Source: Halodesulfovibrio aestuarii (GTDB lineage Bacteria; Desulfobacterota; Desulfovibrionia; Desulfovibrionales; Desulfovibrionaceae). Taken from it: 64,000 bases of DNA. Positions within the stretch are counted from its first letter, which is position 1; each line of letters opens with the position of its first letter. The stretch is taken from NCBI RefSeq assembly GCF_050571805.1, contig NZ_CP192219.1, one strand, 5' to 3'. The position numbers and the translations under genes were made by a program. The notes below the pieces were generated by a model. The model ran no database searches. It saw only the letters and a program-made list of their open reading frames with translations, and had not been told where the DNA came from. This document shows, piece after piece, positions 36,065 to 44,942 of this stretch.

Positions 36065-36887
36065 CTTATGCCCGGAAAGTCTTGAGAACTTGACGGCCGA
36101 ACTGGACAAGCTGCGCCAGCTTATTTTGACGCATGCTCAATCCGATCCGGTTATTCAAGTTGATCAACAGCTAGCGCTTACTCGACTTATACCCGGTCTG
36201 ACCATGGAAGATTGGAACAACCTGTCTGAAAAGTACGGGTTTTCCGAATGGTTCGCACTTGATCTGGACAACTCGACCTATTTCAACATTGCGAACCTGC
36301 AAAGGGTTATCAACGACCTTACGCACAAGTCAGAACGTGACGCATTAACTGGACTATATAATAAGCAGGCCTTTGAGCATAAGCTCTCTATGGAGCTACA
36401 AAGGGTTGAACGCAGTAACGGTCAGTTAAGCTTAGCTATGATTGACCTAGATGATTTTAAAAGCATTAATGACACCTTTGGCCATAGCTGCGGTGATGAA
36501 GTCATCAGAACACTCGCTGATATGCTGGACGCATCTACTCGTGGATACGACCATGCGGCACGCGTAGGTGGCGAGGAATTTGCACTCCTATTACCAGGCG
36601 CCGGCCCTCTCAGGGCAAAAGCTCTGATGGATCGACTCTGTTCGATGTTCGCTGACACGTTGATAAAATGCAAGGGAGCCACTATCCAGTGCACTTTCTC
36701 TGCCGGTGTTGCATCTCTTAAGGGACGTAACAAAGCAAAAGGGCAAGACCTTTTTGATGTGGCAGACAAGGCTCTCTATCGGGCAAAAAATGCCGGTAAG
36801 AATCAAGTTCATGTGACCAGACAACTCATTGAATTCGAATATGATCGCTCCACTATGGTGCAAACAATTCCTTTTTTCCGGATCTAA
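36045..36887 (+). CDS. GGDEF-domain diguanylate cyclase
   Basis: Makes cyclic di-GMP from two GTP. The C-terminal GGDEF domain (about 115-265) has the active-site loop RVGGEEFALLLPG near 173-185. The inhibitory I-site RGYD lies exactly five residues before GGEEF, so product feedback is expected. The N-terminal portion of about 100 residues has no membrane helix and no sensor that I recognise. Start: ATG 36045 overlaps prfB by 20 bases. TTG 36090 is an alternative, and ATG 36000 is unlikely. The PilZ protein at 31266 is a possible receptor in the same region. Confidence 0.88.
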   Translation: MQKRQHNLCPESLENLTAELDKLRQLILTHAQSDPVIQVDQQLALTRLIPGLTMEDWNNLSEKYGFSEWFALDLDNSTYFNIANLQRVINDLTHKSERDALTGLYNKQAFEHKLSMELQRVERSNGQLSLAMIDLDDFKSINDTFGHSCGDEVIRTLADMLDASTRGYDHAARVGGEEFALLLPGAGPLRAKALMDRLCSMFADTLIKCKGATIQCTFSAGVASLKGRNKAKGQDLFDVADKALYRAKNAGKNQVHVTRQLIEFEYDRSTMVQTIPFFRI

Positions 36888-36905
36888 ATAAGGCAGTTAC
36901 CCCGA

Positions 36906-37724
36906 ATGAAAGCCAACAATACTCTCACAATTTCTATTCTTAGCGGCAAGGGCGGCGTGGGGAAAACCAACATCGCTCTTAATCTTGGCTACTGCATGTA
37001 CAGAGGCGGGTTCCCCGTCATGCTCATGGACTGTGATTTAGGTCTTGCCAACCTTGATGTTCTGCTTGGTGTTACACCAGACACTAATATGCAGAGCCTG
37101 TTAGACACTGACACCCCCGCAGCTGAAGTTGCGTTCCCTATTGAACCTGACGGGTTCGATTTTTTACCGGCAGCCTCCGGCGTACCGGAACTCGTAGAAA
37201 TGGACAGCGACCTGCGAAGCTTACTCTTCCAGCGTCTTAATCCATTGTTTAGTAAGTATGAATACCTGTTAATGGATCTTGGTGCAGGCATTACTCCTAC
37301 AGTACTCGCCTTTGCTGCAATGACACGTATACGTGTTGTAGTTGTAACACCAGAACCAACATCCCTTACAGACAGCTACGCTCTTATGAAAGTCCTCTCG
37401 ACACAGCATAACGTAAAAGACTTTTATATCATCGTGAATCAGGCAGAAGATAAATCCGAAGAAACAGGAACTTACAACAGACTCGCAACAGCCTGTGAAC
37501 GTTTCCTCGGTTTTACTCCTGAGTTCCTCGGCGGTATTCGTCAGGATAAAATGGTTCCCGAATCTGTCCGAAAACAGACTCCATTAATGAAGCACGCGCC
37601 CAACAGCCGCGCCGCAAAAGACATCTTTGCTATTGCAGTCAAATTGCAAAAAATTAAAAAGAGCATGTTAGAAGACATTTCAAAGTCAATTTTTAGAGAA
37701 AGTACGAGTGATATCAGCAATTAA
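36906..37724 (+). CDS. MinD/ParA-family ATPase, FlhG-like
   Basis: A 272-residue deviant Walker-A ATPase. The P-loop is SGKGGVGKTNIALNLGY at about 11-27, switch I has DCDLGLANLDVLLG, and Walker B is LLMDLGAGI. The absence of a clear C-terminal amphipathic membrane helix and the GLANLDVLLGV stretch favour FlhG (YlxH/FleN), which limits flagellar number together with FlhF, over MinD. No flhF is nearby. The gene lies 18 bases after the cyclase gene, which suggests cotranscription and a link between c-di-GMP and cell-pole or flagellar control (inference). Confidence 0.85.
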   Translation: MKANNTLTISILSGKGGVGKTNIALNLGYCMYRGGFPVMLMDCDLGLANLDVLLGVTPDTNMQSLLDTDTPAAEVAFPIEPDGFDFLPAASGVPELVEMDSDLRSLLFQRLNPLFSKYEYLLMDLGAGITPTVLAFAAMTRIRVVVVTPEPTSLTDSYALMKVLSTQHNVKDFYIIVNQAEDKSEETGTYNRLATACERFLGFTPEFLGGIRQDKMVPESVRKQTPLMKHAPNSRAAKDIFAIAVKLQKIKKSMLEDISKSIFRESTSDISN

Positions 37725-37842
37725 CTCTTGAACAATTAAACAGTTTGCGTCATAATGAAGTATATCACATAGCTAGAAAGCACATACTTACATAAACATA
37801 AATCCAGAACATCTACGCTGTATCGTACAGTGGGAGTTGAGA

Positions 37843-38118
37843 ATGAACAAAAGCGAACTGATTAAAACTTTGTCTGAAGAAAATAACATTGCTATCGAAG
37901 AAGCAACCATGATGGTTAACGTCTTTGTTGATAGCATGAAAGATGCCCTTGCTGAAGGCAACCGCGTTGAAATTCGTGGCTTTGGCAGCTTTAAAATGAA
38001 AGAGTACGAAGGCTACACTGGTCGTAATCCAAAAACCGGTGAAGTTGTAACCGTAAACCCTAAGCATCTTCCGTTCTTCCGCGCAGGTAAAGAGCTTAAA
38101 GAGTTTTTAAACAGCTAG
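37843..38118 (+). CDS. HU-family DNA-binding protein
   Basis: A 91-residue histone-like protein of the HU/IHF family, starting at ATG 37843 rather than TTG 37837. The core reads NKSELIKTLSEE, the arm contains GRNPKTGEVVTV with the intercalating Pro, and the end is FFRAGKELKEFLN. It has RGFGSFKMKEYEGYTGRNP, close to both HU and IHF-alpha; I cannot separate the two. GGGAG is upstream. Both a promoter-like gap and a terminator flank the gene, so it is probably transcribed alone. Confidence 0.93.
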   Translation: MNKSELIKTLSEENNIAIEEATMMVNVFVDSMKDALAEGNRVEIRGFGSFKMKEYEGYTGRNPKTGEVVTVNPKHLPFFRAGKELKEFLNS

Positions 38119-38138
38119 ACTGTTTTCTATATCTCTGT

Positions 38139-38168
38139 AAAAGCGCAGGCTACGGCCTGCGCTTTTCT
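38139..38168 (+). terminator. Terminator of the HU gene
   Basis: Stem AAAGCGCAGGC / GCCTGCGCTTT with loop TACG and tail TTCTTTT. Confidence 0.92.
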
Positions 38169-38808
38169 TTTGTCACCTGAACACTGTTCACAAAATATTG
38201 CTAGTACGCGTTACCAGCCTATTGTCTTTGACAATAAGCAAAACAAGAGCACCACCAGAACATTCCCCGCATGCCTTCACGGTTCAGTTACGGTTGGCTG
38301 GCGCCCGCAGACTCCCCCCACTTGACCGCTTAGAGGGTTAGGATTATATTTTCTGCGTCAGAGTATTTCTTTCTCGCCCTGCCCAGCACACTTGTTCTCA
38401 TCGAAAACCGACAATATAATTTGTCTGCCTAACACCTGCCCTCTTCTTTTCTAATCAATGGTAGTGGCGCCCACGTGTGAATACAAAGAGCTATCTGCCA
38501 ACTCTTGATGACCGATTAGAGACTTTGATTAATATGTTATGTGATAAAACATTTTTGATCTCAGGCAGGTAACAGGGTTGACCTTCTCCCTGTTGTACAG
38601 CAGAATCATAGGGTGTATGTACACTAAGCTACGTAACACTGCACACTGTTAGGTAGTCTTACACACACGTTATTAATTTGATGATGAAATTTTTCATCCT
38701 TTTTTCTGTAGCCGTATTTGCTTTACGGAAACAGAAAAGTACACGTAATGCTTTTATTTTGAGTGACGCGGTAGAAACGGGCACGCTCTACCCGCATCAG
38801 GAGTTCAC
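38169..38808 (+). other. Long leader or intergenic region upstream of dapF
   Basis: 640 bases without an intact gene. Stem-loops are seen at 38683-38699 (GATGAAA-TTT-TCATC type, followed by CCTTTTTTCTG, a weak terminator), at 38701-38738 (TTTTTCTGTAGCCGTA / TACGGAAACAGAAAA), and at 38768-38793 (GCGGTAGA / TCTACCCGC) just before the GGAG of dapF. The mixture suggests a structured transcript leader, possibly an attenuator or a small RNA. It does not show the lysine riboswitch core that I know. Confidence 0.4.
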
Positions 38809-39651
38809 ATGAATCCTACCACAAAACACGTAGCCATTTACAAAATGCAGGGCTGCGGCAATGACTTTGTTTTCATTGATAACCGAGAATACAATGTGCC
38901 TGTTTCGCATATGAGTGAGTGGGCTCAGAAAATATGCCGCCGCGCCTTCGGTGTCGGTGCTGACGGTCTTGTTTTCTTAGAAGAATCTGACGACACCACT
39001 CTTGATTACCGTTGGCATTTTTACAATGCGGATGGTTCCCGAGCAGAAATGTGCGGCAACGCATCGCGTTGTGCCGCCAAGCTTGCAGTCCAGATCGGCC
39101 TTGCGGCTCCTGTTCACACATTTGGAACAGATGCAGGCCCGATCCGCGCAGAATTTTGTGACGATGGTGAGATCAAAGTTGAACTCACTCCACCTCAGGG
39201 ATTGGAATTACAGAAACCAATTACGTTGAAAGACGGTGACGACGAAATTCATTTTGTTAACACCGGCGTTCCGCATGCTGTATACGTTGCAGAAAATGCA
39301 TCCGCGTTGAACGTAAAAGAGCTTGGCGCTCTTATCCGTTACCACGATATGTTTTCTCCTGCCGGTACCAATGCGAACTTTATGAGCGTTATTGACCGCG
39401 AAAACGTACATCTTCGCACGTACGAACGCGGCGTTGAAGATGAAACTTTTGCCTGCGGTACTGGTGCCGTTGCTGGTGTTGTCGTAGCACACGCCCTTGG
39501 GTTAACCGGCACTAATGTACGTGTAAAATCTTCCGGTGGAGAAATTCTAAGCATATCTATCGAGGGTGATAGCGTTTTCTTAAAAGGTAAGGCGCTTGTT
39601 ATTTACTCTGGCAATGCAATGCTTGAATCACTCGGACTGACACTAGATTAA
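38809..39651 (+). CDS. dapF: Diaminopimelate epimerase
   Basis: Converts LL- to meso-diaminopimelate, needed for lysine and peptidoglycan. A cofactor-free two-base racemase: the catalytic Cys pair is Cys82 (MCGNASRC) and Cys216 (ACGTGAVAG). The N terminus has MQGCGNDFVFID and GVGADGLVFLE, both family hallmarks. 280 residues is normal. CAGGAG lies 5-6 bases before the ATG. It is followed by dapA after 49 bases. Confidence 0.97.
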   Translation: MNPTTKHVAIYKMQGCGNDFVFIDNREYNVPVSHMSEWAQKICRRAFGVGADGLVFLEESDDTTLDYRWHFYNADGSRAEMCGNASRCAAKLAVQIGLAAPVHTFGTDAGPIRAEFCDDGEIKVELTPPQGLELQKPITLKDGDDEIHFVNTGVPHAVYVAENASALNVKELGALIRYHDMFSPAGTNANFMSVIDRENVHLRTYERGVEDETFACGTGAVAGVVVAHALGLTGTNVRVKSSGGEILSISIEGDSVFLKGKALVIYSGNAMLESLGLTLD

Positions 39652-39700
39652 CACGACAAACCCGCTGCGGGCAGCACTTTTGCCCACATGAGGAGGCTAT

Positions 39701-40579
39701 ATGAATTTTTCCGGAGCCTATACTGCACTGGTAACTCCGTTTCAAGATGGCAAAATTGATGAAGAACGCTTTCGAAAGCATATTGAATGGCAGATCACTG
39801 AAGGTATCAACGGCTTAGTACCATGCGGTACAACTGGTGAATCTGCAACACTCACACATGATGAGCACAAAGAAGCCATCCGAATCTGTGTTGAACAGGC
39901 AAATAAACGTGTGCCAGTTCTCGCCGGTGCCGGTTCCAACAATACGAAGGAAGCTATCCACCTTACCCAGTTCGCTAAAGATGCGGGTGCGGACGGCGTT
40001 CTTCTCATAAGCCCTTACTACAATAAACCAACTCAAGAAGGCATTTACCAGCACTTCAAGCATATTGCTGACACAATCACTATCCCTATGGTGCTCTATA
40101 ACGTACCGGGTAGAACCGGTAGCAACATTCTGCCTTCAACTGTTGCACGGTTACATAAAGATATTCCTCAGATCACTGGTATCAAAGAAGCGACCGGCAA
40201 TCTTGTTCAGGTTTCTGACCTTATTGAACAGTGCGGAACATCCCTTAATGTACTCTCCGGTGATGACTTCACCCTGCTGCCACTGCTCTCTCTCGGCGGC
40301 GCCGGAGTTATCTCCGTAGTATCCAACCTCCTGCCTAAAAAAATGGCAGCTCTGTGCAGTGCATGGAACGAGGGTGATATTACAACAGCACGTAAACTGC
40401 ATTTTGAAATGCAGCCACTTAACCGTGCCATGTTTATGGAGTCCAACCCTATCCCTGTCAAAACGGCTCTCGCACTTCAGGGAAAAATGGATACAGACTT
40501 CAGACTGCCGATGGTGCCACTTGCTGAAGAAAACTTGAAAAAGCTTAAATCCATCATGGCAGACGCTGGTCTGCTGTAA
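39701..40579 (+). CDS. dapA: 4-hydroxy-tetrahydrodipicolinate synthase
   Basis: Condenses pyruvate with aspartate semialdehyde, the committed step to diaminopimelate and lysine. A TIM-barrel aldolase with the Schiff-base Lys162 (ITGIKEATG) and Tyr133 (LYNVPGRTG). The loop PCGTTGESATLTHDEH contains the Thr pair of the triad. SPYYNKPTQEGIYQHF is conserved. 292 residues. AGGAGG precedes the ATG. Lysine feedback is known for many members but cannot be read here. Confidence 0.97.
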   Translation: MNFSGAYTALVTPFQDGKIDEERFRKHIEWQITEGINGLVPCGTTGESATLTHDEHKEAIRICVEQANKRVPVLAGAGSNNTKEAIHLTQFAKDAGADGVLLISPYYNKPTQEGIYQHFKHIADTITIPMVLYNVPGRTGSNILPSTVARLHKDIPQITGIKEATGNLVQVSDLIEQCGTSLNVLSGDDFTLLPLLSLGGAGVISVVSNLLPKKMAALCSAWNEGDITTARKLHFEMQPLNRAMFMESNPIPVKTALALQGKMDTDFRLPMVPLAEENLKKLKSIMADAGLL

Positions 40580-40603
40580 TCGATATCATTCTATAGTTAT
40601 TAG

Positions 40604-40633
40604 TAAAGCCCGCAATTGCGGGCTTTACTTTTT
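40604..40633 (+). terminator. Terminator after dapA
   Basis: Stem TAAAGCCCGCAA / TTGCGGGCTTTA and tail CTTTTTC. Confidence 0.93.
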
Positions 40634-40745
40634 CATAAGGCATCCCTTTCGCATCCGGGGGTTGCACTATCGGGGTTCACGGGGTACTACTCTGTATCAA
40701 AAATGACGACTGACCTCATATCAACCTTAGCAATATTAATACGAT

Positions 40746-42647
40746 ATGAACGAACAGGATTTACCATTCGAACGCCCGTGGCTGGACAACTACGATCCGG
40801 ATGTACCGGCGAAAATAGCGTACAAGAATATTTCTATTCCTAACATTCTTGACGAAGCGGCAAAAAATACGCCGAAACGCAATGCCGTAGTCTTTAAAAA
40901 CTACAAACTTACATACAAGCAGCTCCACACGCTTGCAGAACGCTTTGCGGCGAATCTGCGCGAACAAGGTGTTAATCCCGGTGATCGCGTATCAATCATG
41001 ATGCCGAACTTGCCTCAGACCATGATAGCCTTTTGGGGAACGCTCAAGGCTGGTGGCATAGTTGTGATGACCAATCCTCTCTATATGGAGAAGGAACTGG
41101 TTCACCAAATCAATGATTGCGGCGCAAAGCACATGATTACGCTTGATCTTGTGTGGCCGAAACTTGCAAAACTGCGCAAAAAGTTACCTATTGAGAAATA
41201 CTTTGTCAGCCGTATTTCCGATGCATTGAGTTTTCCGCTGAACACTGTTTTTACGTTAAAAAACAAATGGCAGAAAACACAAATCGATGTCCCGTACGAC
41301 AACAAATCTGTCTTTCCATGGAAAACGCTTTTCGCATCTAAAGAACAATTAAGCGTCCCTACCAAGGACCCTAAAAACTCTATTGCTCTGTTACAGTATA
41401 CTGGCGGAACTACAGGCATTTCCAAAGGTGTCATGCTTTCCCATGCCAACCTTACAGCTAACGTCGAGCAGTGCCGCGCCATGCTGGCCGGCATATCTGA
41501 AGAACATCACACGTTCCTCGGATTGCTTCCGTATTTCCATGTATTTGGACTTACCGTAAGCATGCTGTTCCCTTGCACTATGGGAGCAACAGTTATTCCT
41601 TTCCCTCGATACGTTCCAAAAGACGTTCTCGATGGAATTCAAAAATACAAGCCGACCATCTTCCCGGGTGCGCCGTCTGTATACATTTCACTTATGCAGC
41701 AAAAAGGTCTTTCTAAATATGACCTAAGCTGTATCAAGTACTGTATCTCCGGTTCTTCACCGATGCCGGTTGAACAGATGCACCAATTCAAAAAAATTAC
41801 CGGTGCCCAGCTGCTTGAAGGTTTCGGCCTTACAGAAGCCTCTCCGGTTACACATTTGAATCCGCTTCTTGGCGTTGCCAAAAACGGATCTATAGGTCTG
41901 CCGTTTCCGGATACTGATGCACGCATTGTAGATATGGAAGTAGGCAGTATTCCTCTCCCAACCGGAAAAATAGGTGAACTTATACTCCGTGGCCCTCAGG
42001 TCATGATGGGTTACTGGAACCGACCGGATGAAACAGCTTCTACGTTGCGTAACGGCTGGTTGTATACAGGCGATATCGCCACGATGGATGAGGAAGGCTA
42101 CTTCTATATTGTTGACCGCAAGAAGGACATGATCATCGTAGCCGGATACAATGTGTACCCGCGCGAAATTGATGAAGTACTCTACGAACATCCAAAAGTT
42201 CAAGAAGCGGTAACTGTGGGTGTTCCGCACAAAACCCGTGGTGAAATTATCAAGGTGTACATTGTGCCTAAGGTGGGCGAAGAATTGACCAAGTCGGAAA
42301 TTCTTTCTCACTGCCGCGAAAAACTTGCGAACTACAAAGTTCCTAAGCAAGTTGAATTCCGTGACGAACTGCCGAAAACCATTGTCGGTAAAGTTCTGCG
42401 TCGTGCTCTTAGAGTTGAAGAAGAAAAAAAACAGGACACCAAAAGAGCTGCAGGCAACAGCCCTGAAAATGCAAGAAAAGCAGCTGCGCCTGTTGCGCCT
42501 GTTGCTTCTGATGCATCTGACGAAGCACAGAATACTGTTGTAAAACAGCAGGAAGAGATTACCCCGGCTGAAGGAACAGAAGCTATGACGAAAGTCACCA
42601 CAGACACTGCAGTTGAAGCAACTGCTGAAACAAAAACAGTCCAGTAA
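40746..42647 (+). CDS. Long-chain acyl-CoA synthetase (AMP-forming)
   Basis: Activates fatty acids to acyl-AMP and then acyl-CoA. Motifs in order: A3-type P-loop QYTGGTTGISKGVMLSH near 217, GFGLTEASPVTHL near 360, YTGDIATMDEEGYF near 438, the linker DRKKDMIIVAGYNVYPREID, and the C-terminal Lys of TIVGKVLRRAL near 550. The last 80 residues after that point are a low-complexity tail rich in Ala, Thr, Glu, Val and Pro (NSPENARKAAAPVAPVASDA) that FadD proteins normally lack. Whether it supports growth on fatty acids or recycles lipids is open. The stop and the dtd start are two bases apart. Confidence 0.9.
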   Translation: MNEQDLPFERPWLDNYDPDVPAKIAYKNISIPNILDEAAKNTPKRNAVVFKNYKLTYKQLHTLAERFAANLREQGVNPGDRVSIMMPNLPQTMIAFWGTLKAGGIVVMTNPLYMEKELVHQINDCGAKHMITLDLVWPKLAKLRKKLPIEKYFVSRISDALSFPLNTVFTLKNKWQKTQIDVPYDNKSVFPWKTLFASKEQLSVPTKDPKNSIALLQYTGGTTGISKGVMLSHANLTANVEQCRAMLAGISEEHHTFLGLLPYFHVFGLTVSMLFPCTMGATVIPFPRYVPKDVLDGIQKYKPTIFPGAPSVYISLMQQKGLSKYDLSCIKYCISGSSPMPVEQMHQFKKITGAQLLEGFGLTEASPVTHLNPLLGVAKNGSIGLPFPDTDARIVDMEVGSIPLPTGKIGELILRGPQVMMGYWNRPDETASTLRNGWLYTGDIATMDEEGYFYIVDRKKDMIIVAGYNVYPREIDEVLYEHPKVQEAVTVGVPHKTRGEIIKVYIVPKVGEELTKSEILSHCREKLANYKVPKQVEFRDELPKTIVGKVLRRALRVEEEKKQDTKRAAGNSPENARKAAAPVAPVASDASDEAQNTVVKQQEEITPAEGTEAMTKVTTDTAVEATAETKTVQ

Positions 42648-42649
42648 CT

Positions 42650-43117
42650 ATGAAGTTATTACTACAACGAGTAAAAAACGGCTCTGTCCACATTGCAGGC
42701 CAGCCCGTGGCTTCCATAGATAATGGCCTTGTTGTTCTTGTGGGCTTTGGCGCACAGGATACAGAAGATATGCCATTAAAAACTGTATGGAATACCATGC
42801 TGCAAAAGATGATAGGCCTACGCATCTTCTCTGATGAACACGGCAAAATGAACCTGAGCCTGAAAGACACAGGCAACAGCTTACTCCTTGTTCCTCAGTT
42901 TACGTTATATGCAGACTGCAAGCGTGGACGCAGACCATCTTTTACATCGGCATGTCCGCCTGCTATCGCTTCAAAGCTGTTTGATACCTTTGCAGAACAT
43001 TGCAAAGCTGAACTGCCGAACTTAGTCCAGTGCGGCGTTTTCGGTGCAGATATGGATGTATCACTCACAAACTGGGGGCCTGTTACGATTATGCTCTCAT
43101 CAGATGACTTTATATAA
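42650..43117 (+). CDS. dtd: D-aminoacyl-tRNA deacylase
   Basis: Removes D-amino acids wrongly attached to tRNA. 155 residues, with MKLLLQRVKNGSVHI at the start, the RGRRPSFTSA segment, and NWGPVTIML (the Gly-cis-Pro loop) at the end. The other family motif, usually SQFTL, reads PQFTL here, so the Ser is replaced by Pro. It is cotranscribed with the acyl-CoA ligase gene, an association that looks incidental. Confidence 0.94.
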   Translation: MKLLLQRVKNGSVHIAGQPVASIDNGLVVLVGFGAQDTEDMPLKTVWNTMLQKMIGLRIFSDEHGKMNLSLKDTGNSLLLVPQFTLYADCKRGRRPSFTSACPPAIASKLFDTFAEHCKAELPNLVQCGVFGADMDVSLTNWGPVTIMLSSDDFI

Positions 43118-43140
43118 CAACACAATAAACGATGTTACGG

Positions 43141-43173
43141 AAGGCTGAGTACTAATGTACTCAGCCTTTTTAT
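43141..43173 (+). terminator. Terminator after dtd
   Basis: Stem AAGGCTGAGTAC / GTACTCAGCCTT with loop TAAT, tail TTTATT. Confidence 0.93.
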
Positions 43174-43352
43174 TAACACTCAAATATAGAAACACTTATT
43201 ATCAAGTACACAACACACAATGTACATAAAACGCTTCAACACTCAAGAGTACATCACTGCATTCAGATAGACTTTACCATTTTTTTTTAAGCAAAGCTTA
43301 AATTGCAGTTAGCTTTTTTTTATATTAGAAAAAGCATACGCATCTTTAGGCA

Positions 43353-43808
43353 ATGGGAAAAAGACCGATATGGTTCATAATGGGGATATCACAAGTACTG
43401 CTGCTATTATTTGCCACAGCTCCCGTACTGATTCTACTCCGGCATCACAATATCGAGAACAATATGAATCCAGCTAGCACGTCCAGATTAGGCTCTGCAT
43501 TAATACTCCTGTACAAGAAAGATCTGACACATGAATTATGCCAGCCTCTTAAGGAGCATTTTGAAACGCTTATTGCTGTGCAGGACTATCAACATGTTGT
43601 GCTGGATTTATCTGAGTTGGGTGCCGTTGACGAATCGGGGTTGCATCTGCTTGTGTACTTAAACTCACGAGTACGTGGCCACGGGAAGATTTTACATATC
43701 CTGTCTCCACCACGGCACTTTCTTGAACTTTTGCAGAAAAAACAGTTGTTACGTTTTTTTAATCTTTTTCGGAATGAAGACGATATGCTCTCCAGTCTTC
43801 CTCTCTAG
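43353..43808 (+). CDS. STAS-domain protein, possibly membrane-tethered
   Basis: A 151-residue protein whose last 105 residues form a STAS domain of the anti-anti-sigma type. The conserved site is VDESGLHLL with Ser95 as the residue that partner kinases phosphorylate in SpoIIAA-like proteins. If translation starts at ATG 43353, the first 30 residues form a hydrophobic segment (VLLLLFATAPVLILL) that could anchor it to the membrane. ATG 43464 would give a purely soluble domain of 114 residues; neither start has a strong ribosome-binding site. Its stop overlaps the next gene region, and the run continues into motAB, so a role in motor or polar control is suggested. Confidence 0.8.
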   Translation: MGKRPIWFIMGISQVLLLLFATAPVLILLRHHNIENNMNPASTSRLGSALILLYKKDLTHELCQPLKEHFETLIAVQDYQHVVLDLSELGAVDESGLHLLVYLNSRVRGHGKILHILSPPRHFLELLQKKQLLRFFNLFRNEDDMLSSLPL

Positions 43809-43822
43809 TGGGATGCTTTCGT

Positions 43823-44935
43823 ATGACATATTATTTGCGCCACTACTTCGACCCCTTTTTCAATCACACAAAGCTCTCACCAGCTGCCGTATCGCACGGT
43901 CGTGTTGATCACCACTGCCTTGGATACGTGCAAAATATTATTGCCGGCCAAATCCTTGCTGAACTTGTGCCGGCACCGGAAGACACAGAATTCCTTGATC
44001 CACAATTTATCTTAGATTCACCCGTACTCCCGGCAGGCCCCAATACGATTGTGAATCCAGAAAACAGTCACCAGCTCCTTGCTACAAAAAACGGATACGT
44101 TTTTTACCATGAAGACCTTATCTCGGTAAAAAAACTGTTGAATATTCATGGTGACGTGAACTTCAGCACCGGAAACGTTATTTACGTAAACGACCTATGC
44201 GTCCATGGTACGGTTCGCACAGGTTTTGAGCTGCTTGCACGTAATATTCTGGTAAAAGATATTGTGGAAGGTGCAACAATTCGTGCATTGGACGCGTTCA
44301 CCGCACAAAGCGGGATCAAGGGAGCCAAATCTTGTGTCATAGATGCTGGTAGTAATATTCGTGCCGCTTTTTGCGAAAATTGCGACCTACAGGCTGGCAA
44401 TGACATCTATATTGAAGGATCCTCCCTTCATACTCAAATGTCACTCAATGGAACACTTATCGTCAAAGAGAGACTACAAGGCGGTAAGATCTATGCCAAC
44501 AACATGGTATATGTTGGTGAACAGCTTGGTGGAGGTATCAATACCCCCACATCTATCATTATGGGCTATCCCCCTGCTCTAATGAAAAAGCTGGAAGGCA
44601 TTGAGGATAAAATTACGGCTGTAGACGAAAACATTAAGCAGTTGCTGAAAACCAGTGCAAAAAGTGATCTCCACCGTGCTGAGAACCGGGCTAATCTTGA
44701 GTTTGAAGAAAAACGAATGGGATCACTTCGCAGAGAACAACGGCGTATTATGAAATTAATGAAAAAAAACGCAAACTCAGAACTTTGCCGTGTCATTGTA
44801 CCAGGCACAATCCGTCCGGGTGTAGAAATAAGTATCGGCGGATATTACACAAAAATTAACGATTATCTGGAAAATGTAGCTGTCAGTTTACAAGACGGCG
44901 AATTACGCTTCAACTCCCCAGCAATTAAGAAGTAA
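43823..44935 (+). CDS. FapA (DUF342) family protein
   Basis: A 370-residue protein with the FapA/DUF342 layout: a mixed N domain, then a right-handed beta-helix rich in turn-Gly and Asn (FSTGNVIYVNDLCVHGTVRTG, GATIRALDAFTAQSGIKGAK, LQAGNDIYIEGSSL), then a coiled-coil hairpin near 270-320 (RRIMKLMKKNANSE) and a final strand segment. Family members are called flagellar assembly protein A. ATG 43823 follows a GGGA site. GTG 43808 overlaps the STAS stop and is the alternative. It ends 7 bases before motA. Confidence 0.82.
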   Translation: MTYYLRHYFDPFFNHTKLSPAAVSHGRVDHHCLGYVQNIIAGQILAELVPAPEDTEFLDPQFILDSPVLPAGPNTIVNPENSHQLLATKNGYVFYHEDLISVKKLLNIHGDVNFSTGNVIYVNDLCVHGTVRTGFELLARNILVKDIVEGATIRALDAFTAQSGIKGAKSCVIDAGSNIRAAFCENCDLQAGNDIYIEGSSLHTQMSLNGTLIVKERLQGGKIYANNMVYVGEQLGGGINTPTSIIMGYPPALMKKLEGIEDKITAVDENIKQLLKTSAKSDLHRAENRANLEFEEKRMGSLRREQRRIMKLMKKNANSELCRVIVPGTIRPGVEISIGGYYTKINDYLENVAVSLQDGELRFNSPAIKK

Positions 44936-44942
44936 CTACCTC

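Noticed and set aside
38169..38808. Lysine riboswitch before dapF
   Set aside because: I could not find the conserved core sequences of the lysine riboswitch; only generic stem-loops are present.
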